A stretch of DNA of 64,000 nt from Saccharothrix carnea (GCF_003014735.1 NZ_PYAX01000007.1:372001-436000); one strand, 5' to 3'. Shown: positions 41,255-50,391, numbered from the stretch's first letter. Made by a program: numbers and translations. Notes: generated by a model from the letters alone, not told the origin.

Positions 41255-42034
41255 TCACTCGCCGGTGAAGGTCGGCTTCCGCTTCGCCACGAAAGCGGCC
41301 ACGGCCTCGCGGTGGTCGGCCGTCGCACCCGCCTCCGCCTGCGTGCGCGCCTCCACCTCCAACGCCGCCGCCAGCTCACCGGAGAACGCCATCGCCTCCT
41401 TGATCTTGGCGTAGGCCGTGGTCGGCCCGGCGGCCAGCTGGCGGGCCAGCGCCTGCGCCGTCGACAGCACCTCGCCGTCCGGCACGACCTGCCCCACCAG
41501 GCCGATCCGCAACGCCTCCTCCGCGCCCACCGGCTGCGCGAGCAGCATCATCTCCATCGCCCGACCGTGCCCGATCAACCGCGGCAACGTCCACGACGCG
41601 CCCGAGTCCGCCGTCAACCCCACGTTCGCGAACGCCATCAGGAACTTCGCCCCGGCACCCGCCACCCGCAGGTCGCTCGCGAACGCCAGCGACGCCCCCG
41701 CGCCCGCCGCCATCCCGTTCACCGCCGCGATCACCGGCTTCGGCATGCCCACGATCGCCTTGATCAACGGGTTGTAGTGCCGCTCCACCGTGTTCAACGG
41801 CGCCGGGTCACCCGCCTCGAGCAGCGCGACGTGCTCCTTGAGGTCCTGACCGGCGCAGAACGCCCTCCCCGCCCCGGTGATCACCACCGCCCGCACCGCG
41901 TCGTCCGCCGCGGTCTCGACCACGGCCGCCAAGAACCGCTCCTTCAGCGCCACCGTGAACGAGTTGAACGACTCGGGCCGGTTGAGCGTGAAGGTGCGAA
42001 CACCGTCAGCGTCGTCGATGAGGAGTTCGGACAC
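41255..42034 (-). CDS. Enoyl-CoA hydratase/isomerase
   Basis: A 259-residue crotonase-fold enzyme. The oxyanion-hole strands are AFCAGQDLKEHV and NGMAAGAGASLAFASDLR, and the catalytic region is SGASWTLPRLIGHGRAMEM. DSGASWTLPRLVG is frequent in PaaG-like 2-(1,2-epoxycyclohexadienyl)acetyl-CoA isomerases (family tendency), and the neighbour encodes a PaaX-type regulator, so a phenylacetate-linked role is plausible. GGAGG precedes GTG 42034. It sits where mycobacteria have none. Confidence 0.82.
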   Translation of the reverse strand: MSELLIDDADGVRTFTLNRPESFNSFTVALKERFLAAVVETAADDAVRAVVITGAGRAFCAGQDLKEHVALLEAGDPAPLNTVERHYNPLIKAIVGMPKPVIAAVNGMAAGAGASLAFASDLRVAGAGAKFLMAFANVGLTADSGASWTLPRLIGHGRAMEMMLLAQPVGAEEALRIGLVGQVVPDGEVLSTAQALARQLAAGPTTAYAKIKEAMAFSGELAAALEVEARTQAEAGATADHREAVAAFVAKRKPTFTGE

Positions 42035-42048
42035 GGGGTGACCTCCGG

Positions 42049-42885
42049 TTAGTGGTGTGCGAGGCAGTCGTCGACGAACTTGGCCACCGCGGGCGCGAGG
42101 CGGTTGGTGTGCCGGTCGAAGAACTCGGCCGCCTCCGCGCCCGGCCAGTCGGCGGGCAGCAGCTCGCGCGGCAGGCCGGGATCGCGGAACAGGAACTTGC
42201 GCCACGCGTGCAGGAACCGCTGCGAAGCCGCGAACGCAGACGGCGGCGCCGTACCGTCCACAGCGGACATCACCGGCTCCCACTCCGCCACGAACCGCGC
42301 GTAGTCCCGCCCGAGCGTGCCCAGGTCCCACGCCCGGCCCGCCAGCTCCGCCGGGTCGCCCTCGTGCTCCCCGAGGAACGTGCCGGCCCGCACGCCCTCG
42401 CCCGCCAGCACGTCCGCCAGCTCCGGCGACGAGCGCGGCGCGATCCACGTCACGGGCCCCAGCGCGCCGTAGCCGAGCAGTTGCAGCGAGGAGGCGAGCC
42501 GGTCGCGCGCCTCACGCGCGGGCAGCTCCTCCAGCACCACCACGTGCCACCGACCGTCCCAGGTGGACGGCCGGGTGCGGTAGATGCGGGCCGCCGCCTC
42601 GTCCAGCCGTCGTTCCGCGCGAGGTGTCATCGCGTAGCCGGGACCGTCCGGTAGGCGGACGGGCTCCAGCCAGCCCTGCCGCACGGTGCGCGACACGGCC
42701 GTCCGCACAGCGGGCGCGGCGAAGTCCAGCGGCTCCAGCAACCGGACGAGCGCGGCGATCGTCGCGGCGCCACCCCGCTCGCGGAGGTGGCCGCCGTAGA
42801 CGTCGAAGAGCGCGGAACGGGCTCGCACGAGAGCCGAGTCTGTCAGGGCGACCCCGCGACACGCCACAGAGCCGCGATCGGTCAC
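42049..42885 (-). CDS. PaaX-family transcriptional regulator
   Basis: A 278-residue regulator. The N-terminal winged helix begins RARSALFDVYGGHLRERGG and continues VRTAVSRTVRQGWLEPVRL, as in PaaX. The C-terminal half carries the PaaX ligand and dimer regions (WHVVVLEELPAREARDRLAS, then WDLGTLGRDYARF). PaaX proteins respond to phenylacetyl-CoA (known). Start GTG 42885; another GTG at 42852 is possible. It precedes and probably controls the hydratase gene. Confidence 0.83.
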   Translation of the reverse strand: MTDRGSVACRGVALTDSALVRARSALFDVYGGHLRERGGAATIAALVRLLEPLDFAAPAVRTAVSRTVRQGWLEPVRLPDGPGYAMTPRAERRLDEAAARIYRTRPSTWDGRWHVVVLEELPAREARDRLASSLQLLGYGALGPVTWIAPRSSPELADVLAGEGVRAGTFLGEHEGDPAELAGRAWDLGTLGRDYARFVAEWEPVMSAVDGTAPPSAFAASQRFLHAWRKFLFRDPGLPRELLPADWPGAEAAEFFDRHTNRLAPAVAKFVDDCLAHH

Positions 42886-43034
42886 GACCAGGTGACGGTC
42901 GGCGGCCGGACCGGAAGTCGTTGGGGCAGGACGATCCTGGCCCTGATCTGCGACTTGGTGAAGATCGTCAAACGGTCACCGGGCGGCCGGAAAGATCGGT
43001 TCGGTTTCGCTGCCGAGTCCGCATAGGGGAGAAT

Positions 43035-43051
43035 GGCCGGAGTATCCGGCC
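43035..43051 (+). promoter_or_regulatory. Hairpin/operator upstream of the DUF3117 gene
   Basis: GGCCGGA-GTA-TCCGGCC is a perfect 7-bp inverted repeat 40 bp before the gene. Upstream, TTCGGT with an 18-bp spacer and TAGGGG (about 43000-43029) could be the promoter. The rest of the 205-bp gap shows nothing recognisable. Confidence 0.35.
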
Positions 43052-43090
43052 CTGGTCGGACGGGGAAGATGTTGACGGAGGGAGCACGCG

Positions 43091-43258
43091 ATGGCGGCCA
43101 TGAAGCCCCGGACCGGCGACGGTCCCCTCGAGGTGACCAAGGAGGGGCGCGGCATCGTGATGCGCGTTCCGCTCGAGGGTGGTGGGCGCCTCGTCGTCGA
43201 GATGTCGGCGGATGAGGCCAACGCCCTGGGCGACGCCCTCAAGGCAGCCGCCGGCTGA
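43091..43258 (+). CDS. DUF3117 small protein
   Basis: 55 residues: MAAMKPRTGDGPLEVTKEG, then a beta-stranded core GIVMRVPLEGGGRLVVEMSA and a helix DEANALGDALKAA. This exactly suits the DUF3117 family (Rv1211 in M. tuberculosis, also near glgA). GGAGGGAG lies before ATG 43091. Function unknown; conserved through actinobacteria. Followed by a terminator hairpin. Confidence 0.85.
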   Translation: MAAMKPRTGDGPLEVTKEGRGIVMRVPLEGGGRLVVEMSADEANALGDALKAAAG

Positions 43259-43283
43259 CCAGCCGGACCGAGAAAGCGTCGAC

Positions 43284-43311
43284 GCCCCGGTTTCCACTGT
43301 GGAACCGGGGC
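43284..43311 (+). terminator. Terminator after DUF3117 gene
   Basis: GCCCCGGTTTCCA pairs with TGGAACCGGGGC with one bulged T and a CTG loop, 26 bp past the stop. Confidence 0.7.
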
Positions 43312-43450
43312 ATCGCTACGTCGTGCCGCGCCCCGTGACGCGGGCCGGGGCCGTGCCCTGACGACGTGCCCCGACCAGGCCGCTCACCTGCGGCTTGTCC
43401 CGCGACCCGACCCGCCGGCGCCTGCCCGGCGGCCCGATCCGGAGGTCCCC

Positions 43451-44902
43451 GTGCGAGCACCCCTGCCCACCCCGCTGGTCACCGTCGAGGTGGCCGACAC
43501 CCTCCGGCGAGGTGTGCCCGCGGTGCTCGTCGCGTCCACCGGCGACCCGGTGCGGCTGGGGCCCGGCGGTGAGGACGTGGTCGACCTCGCCGACGTGAGC
43601 GGCAAGGCCGGTGCGACGTCCAGGCAGGGGCGGGCGTGGGTCGTCGGTGTCGGCGACGGTGGGCCGGGTGACTGGCGCAAGGCCGGTGCGTCGCTGGTGC
43701 GGGCGCTGCACGCGGATGCCGAGAAGGCGGGCGGGACGACGTTCGACGTGCGGCTGCCGGAGGACGTGACGGCGGCGGCGGTGGCGGCGTTCACGCTGGG
43801 TGCGGCGGTCGGCGGGTACCGGTTCAAGGTCAGCGGCGAGGAGCCGCCGAAGCGGGTGAAGTCGTTGCGCCTGGTCGCCGCGGGGGCCGGGTTGGCGGAG
43901 GCCGTGCGCAAGGCGAACACGCTGGCCGCGGCGACGTCGCTGGGGCGGGACCTGGCGAACACGCCGTCAAATGTGAAAGATCCGTCGTGGCTGGCCGCGG
44001 CGGCGGTGAAGGCGGCCCGGGTCGCGCCCGGCCTGCGGGTCGACGTCCGTGACGAGAAGTGGCTGGCCGAGCAGGGGTTCGGCGGCGTGCTGGCGGTCGG
44101 TGGCGGTTCGTCCCGGCCGCCGAGGTTCATCGAGCTGACGTGGCCCGGCACCGACTCCGGCCTGCCGCACCTGGTGCTGGTCGGCAAGGGCATCACGTTC
44201 GACACCGGCGGCATCTCGATCAAGCCCGCCGAGGGCATGCACCTGATGCGCACGGACATGTCCGGCGGTGCGGCGGTGATCGCGGCCCTGGTGGGGATCG
44301 CGCAGCAGAGCCTGCCCGTCCGGGTGACCGGCCTGGTGCCCGCCGCCGAGAACCACGTGTCCGGCTCGGCCTACCGACCGGGTGACGTGATCACCCATTA
44401 CGGGGGCACGACGACCGAGGTCACGAACACGGACGCGGAAGGCAGGCTGGTCCTCGCCGACGCCCTCGCCTACGCCGTGCGCAACCTGCGGCCGGACGTC
44501 CTGGTGGACGTCGCGACCCTGACCGGCGCGATGAAGGTCACGCTGGGCGTGCGCACCGGGGGCCTGTTCGCCACCGACGACGACCTGGCCGGCCGCATCG
44601 CCGACGCTGGAGCGAAGGTCGGTGAGTCCTGGTGGCGAATGCCACTGCTGGAGGAGTTGGCGGAGGACGTCCGCAGCGACATCGCCGACGTCCGCCAATG
44701 CCCACCGGGCCCGGGCGGCATCACCGCCGCGCTGTTCTTGAAGGAGTTCACCGGCGACGTCCCGTGGGCCCACCTGGACATCGCCGGCCCCGCCCGCGCC
44801 GACAGGGTCTACGACGAAGTGGTCGCCGGAGCCACCGGCTTCGCCGCCCGAACCCTGATCGAACTGGCCGAGACCTACACCCAACCGAACACGATCGGGT
44901 GA
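43451..44902 (+). CDS. pepA: Leucyl aminopeptidase (M17)
   Basis: A 483-residue di-metal aminopeptidase of full length. The N-terminal regulatory domain is at 1-160. The catalytic domain has VLVGKGITFDTGGISIKP (Lys and Asp ligands), the M17 signature NTDAEGRLVLADAL and MRTDMSGGAAV. It hydrolyses N-terminal residues in the cytoplasm. GTG 43451 is the earliest plausible start (GGAGG 8 nt upstream). The stop and last four sense codons (N-T-I-G) lie inside the dispersed repeat, copy B. Confidence 0.93.
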   Translation: MRAPLPTPLVTVEVADTLRRGVPAVLVASTGDPVRLGPGGEDVVDLADVSGKAGATSRQGRAWVVGVGDGGPGDWRKAGASLVRALHADAEKAGGTTFDVRLPEDVTAAAVAAFTLGAAVGGYRFKVSGEEPPKRVKSLRLVAAGAGLAEAVRKANTLAAATSLGRDLANTPSNVKDPSWLAAAAVKAARVAPGLRVDVRDEKWLAEQGFGGVLAVGGGSSRPPRFIELTWPGTDSGLPHLVLVGKGITFDTGGISIKPAEGMHLMRTDMSGGAAVIAALVGIAQQSLPVRVTGLVPAAENHVSGSAYRPGDVITHYGGTTTEVTNTDAEGRLVLADALAYAVRNLRPDVLVDVATLTGAMKVTLGVRTGGLFATDDDLAGRIADAGAKVGESWWRMPLLEELAEDVRSDIADVRQCPPGPGGITAALFLKEFTGDVPWAHLDIAGPARADRVYDEVVAGATGFAARTLIELAETYTQPNTIG

Positions 44903-44961
44903 TCATGTCCCGAAAATGTACGGAAACACCGTTACCGCCCCTCGGTTGAATCGAGGAACCG
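44889..44961 (+). repeat. Dispersed repeat, copy B
   Basis: Partner of 12045-12120 (see that entry). It overlaps the 3' end of pepA (14 bp) and continues into non-coding DNA, then into a C-rich tract (AACCCCCCAACGACCCCTG and on). The shared start MYGNTVTAPRL opens at 44917 and runs to a stop near 45020. Confidence 0.8.
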
Positions 44962-45221
44962 CAACCCCCCAACGACCCCTGACGACCCCAACACCCAACG
45001 ACCCGCCACAACGGCCACAGCGGTGACCCACGACGGCCCCCGAGCGACGGGCCCCAGCGAAGGCGCCCAGGGCGGGCGCCCGCGTGCAGGGCGGCCGCTG
45101 GCCGGCCTGGCGGCGAGCCTGACGTGCGTGCGGGGGAGGCCCAGCGGCGGGCTTGGCGCGCAGGTGTCGACGGCCCGGCGACGGCATCGGCGTGGGTGCG
45201 GGGAGGCCCGGCGGTGGCTCG
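44962..45221. other. Non-coding remnant between pepA and decayed LysR gene
   Basis: A C-rich then mixed GC stretch without a supported gene. An imperfect 30-bp direct repeat (GTGCGGGGGAGGCCCAGCGG near 45127; GTGCGGGGAGGCCCGGCGG near 45195) ends at the point where the LysR coding similarity stops, consistent with the left boundary of a deletion or duplication. Confidence 0.5.
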
Positions 45222-45735
45222 GCGTGACGAGGATCAGTTCCTCCTCGCGGATGACGGCGTGCGTGAACGCGGGATCGGTCGGTGGCGGTGAGACGAGGGC
45301 CAGGTCGACGACGCCCTCCGACAGGTCGGCGAGGATGTCCTGGCGTGAGTTCTGGACCAGGCGGAAGCGCACGGACGGGTGATGTTCGCGGAACGTGCTG
45401 ACCAGGGTCGGGACCAGGGACCTGCCCAGCAGGTGCAGGAAGCCGAGCGCGACCTGGCCACGTTCGGGTGACACTTCTTCGGCGGCGGCGCGGTGGCCGG
45501 CTTCCAGTGCGGTCAGGGCTCGGTCGGCGGCTTCGCAGAGTAGGCGGCCTGCCCTGGTCAGGCGGATTCGGCGACCCGATCGTATGGCCACTGGTGCGCC
45601 GAGGGATGCGCTCAGTGAGGCCAGCCAGCGGCTCACCGTGGGTTGGGGGACGCCTGCGGCCTCGGCGGCGTGGGTGATGTGCTCGTCGGCGGCCAGGGCA
45701 CGCAGGACGGCCTGGCCACGTTCGCGCTGCTCTAC
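45222..45735 (-). pseudogene. Truncated LysR-family regulator
   Basis: Residues matching the LysR helix-turn-helix (ITHAAEAAGVPQPTVSRWLA, then LFT-like RLTRAGRLLCEAADRAL) and the first half of the effector domain (QVALGFLHLLGRSLVPTLVS, LADLSEGVVDLALVSPPP) read in one frame, but similarity ends at EELILVTPSHR, where about 120 residues should follow. At the other end the first residues and any ATG/GTG are missing. It is therefore a remnant of roughly 170 of 300 residues. Confidence 0.7.
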
Positions 45736-46200
45736 GCGCCGCAGTCGGTCCTGCCCGACATCGCGGCCGAGTTCCGCCTCACCCCGGCCGAAGCGTCCCT
45801 CGCCATCAGCGCCGCCACCGGCGCGCTCGCCCTCGCGATCATCCCCATGGCCGCCCTCGCCGACCGCCACGGCCGCACCCGCATCGCCCTCGCGGGCCTG
45901 GCCCTGGCCGCCGCGGGCGCGGTGATCACCCTCCCCGACCACGTCGCCGCGCTCGCCCTCGGCCTCACCCTGTTCACCGGCGGCTTCTTCGCCGCCCACG
46001 CGGTGGCGAGCGGCTGGGTCGGCGCACGCGCCCCCGAACACGCCCGCGGCCAGGCCTCGGGCGTCTACCTGTTCGCGTTCTACGTGGGCAGCAGCACCGG
46101 CGGCACCGCGGGCAGCGCCGCCTACCAGACCCACGGCTGGCCGGGCCTGATCGCCGCCTGGTTGACGCCGGCGGCGGTGGCCGTCGTCGTAGCGCAGAAG
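45700..46200 (+). pseudogene. Internally deleted MFS transporter
   Basis: The frame begins inside TM1 (GLATFALLYAPQSVLPDIAAEF), has TM2 (LAISAATGALALAIIPMAAL), and then jumps from the A-loop DRHGRTRIALAG to late helices (LFTGGFFAAHAVASGWVGARA, GVYLFAFYVGSSTGGT) that normally lie about 250 residues later. Total about 165 residues against about 400. The N-terminus is missing too, and its start overlaps the LysR remnant. Clearly a decayed YnfM/AraJ-like exporter. Confidence 0.65.
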
Positions 46201-46220
46201 GCCCACCAGGCCCAGAAGGC

Positions 46221-47573
46221 TCAGAAGTCCAGCGGCACCTCGACCCCCGCGCCACCCGCCACCGCGACCTCCCCCAACTGCGGCAACGTCACCGTCCCCG
46301 GCGCGACCGACACCGTCGCCGAACGCACGTCCTCCGGCACCTCGAACACGACCGCCACCGGGAACGCGTCACCGCCGTAACGCGCACCCACCTGCGCCGC
46401 CGCCTGCCCGCCCGGCACGGTCAACGTCACCAGCGGCGCGGTCTGGCCTGCGCCGACCACGCTCGGCAGGTCGTGGCCCACCAGCCGCAACTCCACCAAC
46501 GCCTTCCCCGCGCCTGCCGTCGCCAGCTCGTACGGCCCGTTCGCCGCCACCGGCCGCTGCCGCCCCAGCCGCGCCCGCACGACCTCCAACGTCCCGGCCG
46601 CCGGACCCACCGTCACGGGCGTCGACACCGAGATCTCCTCCGGCCCCGGAAGACGGCGCAGCACCATCGGCGCCTCGCCGACCACCTGCCCGGACGGCAC
46701 CTCGACCCGCTGTTGCAGCGACTTCGCCCCCACCGTGTCGAGCACCAGCGACTCCTGCCCGCCCGTGACCGGCACCGTGTAGACGATCAGCGCCGACCCG
46801 TTGTCCGGCAGCCGTTCGGCCGGTAATCGGTGCCGCCGCCCGGGCACGTCCAGCGACAGCTCCGGCGGCTGCGGCAGCCAGCCCCGCCACGGCGTCTGCG
46901 CGAACGCCGAGTCCACCTCGCCGTGCCGCGTCACGCGGACCCGCAGCACCCGCAACGCCACCCCGTGCTCGGCCCGCAGGTCACCGTCCGCCGTCGACCA
47001 CACCGACGGCGACGAGTACCCCGTCACCTGCACCTCGAGCTGGTCGTCGCGCACCATCGCGGACGCCGCGTCGAGGATCTGGCCGTCGTCGGGCAGCACG
47101 GCCAGGAAATCCGGCCCCGCGTGGCCGACGTCCTGGTCCGCGTCGGTCTCCCGGCCGTCCGTGCGCACCAGCTTCCCCACCGGTGTGCTGCGGGCGCCCT
47201 GCGCGGGCACCTGCGGCGGCTGCACCTCCAGCCGGATCCCGGACCCGGTGCGCTCGACCTTCTTCATCGGCACCGGCACCCAGTCGGTGGCCGCGGCCGT
47301 GCCCGGCACCTGCACGGGACCGCACCACAGCCGCGTGTCCACCTCGAACTCCTCGCCGGTGCGGGCGAACCAGCAGCTCACCGCGTCACGGCCGGTCCGG
47401 GCCACGTACCCGAACGACAACGTGTAGCTCAACTCCGCCTCGGCCCGCGCCTGCAGGCCGGGCGCGTCCAGCACCGCCTCTCCCTCGATGGTCAACCTGA
47501 CCTGCTCCGCGCTGAACGCGGGCGTGGCACACCCACCGGCCACCAGCGCGAGCAGGAGCACAAGCCACCGCAT
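46221..47573 (-). CDS. Putative lipoprotein of unknown function
   Basis: A 450-residue exported protein with an N-terminal MRWLVLLLALVAGGC signal and lipobox-like VAGGC. No known domain is recognised. The mature part is beta-rich, with low-charge segments such as VRLTIEGEAVLDAPGLQARA and VELRLVGHDLPSVVGAGQ, two cysteines near residues 67 and 84, and an end (LPQLGEVAVAGGAGVEVPLDF) suggesting Ig-like repeats. It follows the decayed MFS gene. Two palindromes lie upstream. Function unassigned. Confidence 0.7.
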   Translation of the reverse strand: MRWLVLLLALVAGGCATPAFSAEQVRLTIEGEAVLDAPGLQARAEAELSYTLSFGYVARTGRDAVSCWFARTGEEFEVDTRLWCGPVQVPGTAAATDWVPVPMKKVERTGSGIRLEVQPPQVPAQGARSTPVGKLVRTDGRETDADQDVGHAGPDFLAVLPDDGQILDAASAMVRDDQLEVQVTGYSSPSVWSTADGDLRAEHGVALRVLRVRVTRHGEVDSAFAQTPWRGWLPQPPELSLDVPGRRHRLPAERLPDNGSALIVYTVPVTGGQESLVLDTVGAKSLQQRVEVPSGQVVGEAPMVLRRLPGPEEISVSTPVTVGPAAGTLEVVRARLGRQRPVAANGPYELATAGAGKALVELRLVGHDLPSVVGAGQTAPLVTLTVPGGQAAAQVGARYGGDAFPVAVVFEVPEDVRSATVSVAPGTVTLPQLGEVAVAGGAGVEVPLDF

Positions 47574-47580
47574 ACCGCCC

Positions 47581-47600
47581 CCAGTAGTTGCCCCTACTGG
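47581..47600. promoter_or_regulatory. Inverted repeat CCAGTAG-N6-CTACTGG
   Basis: Perfect 7-bp arms spaced by TTGCCC, 7 bp upstream of the lipoprotein start, followed by TTAAA; an operator or leader hairpin. A second palindrome, GTGACG-GA-CGTCAC, lies at 47642-47655, between the lipoprotein and glgA genes. Regulators unknown. Confidence 0.5.
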
Positions 47601-47672
47601 TTAAAGGCGGTCGGCACCCCATACCGTTGCATCACGTTTTAGTGACGGACGTCACAGTGCGCGGTCGAACGA

Positions 47673-48845
47673 TCACTTGGAGCTGCTCAGCGCCGCCTCG
47701 TAGACCGCGACGGTCTGCTCGGCCACCGTCGCCCACGAGAACTCCTCGACCGCCCGCGCCCGCCCGGCCTCACCGAACGCCGCCGCCCGCGCCGGGTCGC
47801 CGAGCACCTCGTTCACCGCGTCGGCCAACGCCACCCGGTACGCGTCGACGTCCTTCTCGTCGTAGTGCACCAGCAGCCCGGTCCGCCCGTGGTCCACGAC
47901 CTCCGGGATGCCGCCGACGTCCGACGCCACCACCGCCGTGCCGCACGCCATCGCCTCCAGGTTCACGATCCCCAGCGGCTCGTACACCGAAGGGCACACG
48001 AACACCGTCGAGTGGCTCAGGATCTGCCGCACCTCGGCTGGCTGGAGCATCTGCTGGATCCAGAACACCCCCGGCCGCGACGCCGCCAGCTCCGCCACCG
48101 CCAGCCGCGTCTCCTCGGCGATCTCCGGCGTGTCCGGCGCACCCGCGCACAGCACGACCTGCGCGTCCGGCGAGATCCGGTGCGCGGCGGCGACCAGGTG
48201 GCCGACGCCCTTCTGCCGGGTGATCCGCCCGACGAACGTCACGATCGGCCGCGCCGGGTCGATCCCGTGCCGGACGAGGGCGTCGGTCTCGGAAACCGGG
48301 TGGTAGGCGGTGGTGTCGATGCCGTTGCGCACCACGTGCACCCGCGCCGGGTCCAACGCCGGGTAGCAGTCCAGCACGTCGGCCCGCATGCCCTCGCTGA
48401 CCGCGATCACCGCGTCCGCCGCCTCGTACGCCGTCCGCTCCACCCACGACGACACCCGGTAGCCGCCGCCCAGCTGCTCGGCCTTCCACGGCCGGCGCGG
48501 CTCCAGCGAGTGCGCGGTCACCACGTGCGGGATGCCGTGCAGCAGTTTCGCCAGGTGACCGGCCATGTTGGCGTACCAGGTGTGCGAGTGCGCGAGCTGC
48601 ACCCCGCCCAGCGCGGCCGCCATCTCCAGGTCGACCGACAACGTGGCCAGCGCGGCGTTCGCCTGTTCCAGGCCGTGGGCGGGGTTGTGCGCCCTGGCGT
48701 CCGCGCGCGGCCCGCCGAAGGCGTGCACGTCGACGTCCACCAGTTCGCGCAGTCTCGGCACCAGGAAGCCGACGTGCACCCCAGCGCCGCCGTAGACCTC
48801 CGGCGGGTACTCCCGTGTGAGCAGTCCAATTCGCACGACGCTCAC
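47673..48845 (-). CDS. glgA: Maltose-1-phosphate/glycogen synthase (GT4)
   Basis: A 390-residue GT4 glycosyltransferase of the actinobacterial GlgM/GlgA group, transferring glucose from ADP-glucose to glucose-1-phosphate or glucan. LTREYPPEVYGGAGVHVGFL is the N-terminal acceptor site. The C-terminal half has the EX7E region VYEPLGIVNLEAMACGTAVV. In mycobacteria Rv1212c makes alpha-maltose-1-phosphate for the GlgE pathway (known). Divergent from glgC, which supplies ADP-glucose. Start GTG 48845, or GTG 48836. Confidence 0.9.
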   Translation of the reverse strand: MSVVRIGLLTREYPPEVYGGAGVHVGFLVPRLRELVDVDVHAFGGPRADARAHNPAHGLEQANAALATLSVDLEMAAALGGVQLAHSHTWYANMAGHLAKLLHGIPHVVTAHSLEPRRPWKAEQLGGGYRVSSWVERTAYEAADAVIAVSEGMRADVLDCYPALDPARVHVVRNGIDTTAYHPVSETDALVRHGIDPARPIVTFVGRITRQKGVGHLVAAAHRISPDAQVVLCAGAPDTPEIAEETRLAVAELAASRPGVFWIQQMLQPAEVRQILSHSTVFVCPSVYEPLGIVNLEAMACGTAVVASDVGGIPEVVDHGRTGLLVHYDEKDVDAYRVALADAVNEVLGDPARAAAFGEAGRARAVEEFSWATVAEQTVAVYEAALSSSK

Positions 48846-48903
48846 CGTAACCCGGTCGCCGGGTGCAGCCGGGTGAACGAGCGGAGTCCGGGTCGCTTCG
48901 CCG

Positions 48904-48933
48904 TTGGTGGGCCGGTGGTCACCCGGTTAGGGT
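48904..48933 (+). promoter_or_regulatory. glgC promoter
   Basis: TTGGTG (48904-48909), an 18-bp spacer and TAGGGT (48928-48933), then 7 nt to GTG 48941, so glgC should be leaderless; no SD is visible. Confidence 0.55.
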
Positions 48934-48940
48934 CGTTGCT

Positions 48941-50155
48941 GTGAAAGGGCAACCGCACGTTCTAGGAATTGTCCTCGCCGGTGGCGAAGGCAAACGGTTG
49001 TGGCCGTTGACCGCCGACCGGGCAAAGCCGGCGGTGCCCTTCGGCGGTAACTACCGGCTGGTGGACTTCGTCCTGTCCAACCTGGTGAACGCGGGTTTCG
49101 TCAAGCTCTGCGTGCTCACCCAGTACAAATCCCATTCCCTGGACCGGCACATCTCCACGACCTGGCGGCTGTCCAATGTGCTCGGGCAGTACGTCACGCC
49201 GGTGCCGGCGCAGCAGCGGCTCGGGCCGCGCTGGTACACCGGCAGCGCCGACGCCATCTTCCAGTCCCTCAACCTCGTCAACGACGAGAAACCCGAGCAC
49301 GTGATCATCTTCGGTGCCGACCACGTCTACCGGATGGACCCGGGGCAGATGGTGGAGCAGCACGTCGAGACCGGTGCGGGCGTGACGGTGGCGGGCATCC
49401 GGGTGCCGCGGGCGGAGGCCAAGGCGTTCGGCTGCATCGACTCCGACGCGTCCGGGCTGATCACGCGGTTCCTGGAGAAGCCCTCGGAGCCGCCGCACGT
49501 GCCGGACGACCCGGAGGTCACGTTCGCGTCGATGGGCAACTACGTGTTCACCACCGAGGCGCTGATCGACGCGTTGCGGTCGGACGCGGCGAACCCCGAC
49601 TCCGACCACGACATGGGCGGCGACATCATCCCGATGCTCGTCGACCAGGGTCAGGCGCACGTCTACGACTTCGCCGACAACAAGGTGCCGGGCGAGACCG
49701 ACCGGGACCGCGGTTATTGGCGTGACGTGGGGACCATCGACGCCTATTACGAGGCGCACATGGACCTGGTGTCGGTGCGCCCGGTGTTCAACCTCTACAA
49801 CCAGGCGTGGCCGATCCGGACGGCGACCCCGCCGCTGCCGCCCGCGAAGTTCATCGCCGGCGGCAGCGCCGAGGACTCGATGGTGGGGCCGGGGTCGATC
49901 ATCTCGGGCACCATCCACGGGTCCGTGATCAGCTCGGACGTGGTCGTGGAATCCGGGTCGGTGGTGCAGGGCAGCGTGCTGCTGCCGGGCGTGCGGATCG
50001 GGCGCGGCGCGGTGGTGCGGCGGGCGATCCTGGACAAGAACGTGGTGGTGCCGGACGGGGCGCTGATCGGGGTGGACCCGGCGACGGACCGGCAGCGCTA
50101 CACCGTGTCGTCCGGCGGGGTGACGGTGCTGGGGAAGGGCGTCACGGCGCTCTAG
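48941..50155 (+). CDS. glgC: Glucose-1-phosphate adenylyltransferase
   Basis: A 404-residue ADP-glucose pyrophosphorylase. The nucleotidyl motif [20 protein letters not shown], the [13 protein letters not shown] region, the catalytic Asp in [10 protein letters not shown] and the glucose-1-P motif FLEKPSEPP are all present. The C-terminal left-handed beta-helix is at about 300-404. It makes ADP-glucose for the divergent GT4 gene (Rv1213 counterpart). GTG 48941 is preferred because it falls 7 nt after the -10 box. Confidence 0.95.
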   Translation: MKGQPHVLGIVLAGGEGKRLWPLTADRAKPAVPFGGNYRLVDFVLSNLVNAGFVKLCVLTQYKSHSLDRHISTTWRLSNVLGQYVTPVPAQQRLGPRWYTGSADAIFQSLNLVNDEKPEHVIIFGADHVYRMDPGQMVEQHVETGAGVTVAGIRVPRAEAKAFGCIDSDASGLITRFLEKPSEPPHVPDDPEVTFASMGNYVFTTEALIDALRSDAANPDSDHDMGGDIIPMLVDQGQAHVYDFADNKVPGETDRDRGYWRDVGTIDAYYEAHMDLVSVRPVFNLYNQAWPIRTATPPLPPAKFIAGGSAEDSMVGPGSIISGTIHGSVISSDVVVESGSVVQGSVLLPGVRIGRGAVVRRAILDKNVVVPDGALIGVDPATDRQRYTVSSGGVTVLGKGVTAL

Positions 50156-50186
50156 GTCACCGGCGGGTGGCCGGTGGTCGCGTCGA

Positions 50187-50223
50187 CGTGGTCGGGGATC
50201 TCCTCGTGGGGTCCCCGACCACG
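50187..50223 (+). terminator. Terminator after glgC
   Basis: A perfect 12-bp stem CGTGGTCGGGGA/TCCCCGACCACG with a 13-nt loop, 32 bp after the stop. The remaining 170 bp up to the methyltransferase stop show no gene. Confidence 0.7.
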
Positions 50224-50391
50224 GCTTGTGGCGTGCTTCGGGATGACGAACACGTCGTGCGGCCTCAATGAGCCCGGCGCGGATGAACCACGGCTTTTTC
50301 ACCCTCACGGGTGACCCCTCGATGGGGAGGTGGGGCACGCGGACAACTGGCCGGGGTCCTGCCCCGCCAAGCGCCCAGCGAAGCGATCCGG

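Noticed and set aside
44932..46206. Full-length LysR regulator on the minus strand
   Set aside because: Only about 170 residues match the family; the remaining frame is MFS antisense or non-coding GC-rich DNA.
45643..46380. Intact 245-residue MFS protein
   Set aside because: The frame has only a few of twelve helices, its 5' end is antisense to LysR similarity, and its 3' end is antisense to the next gene.
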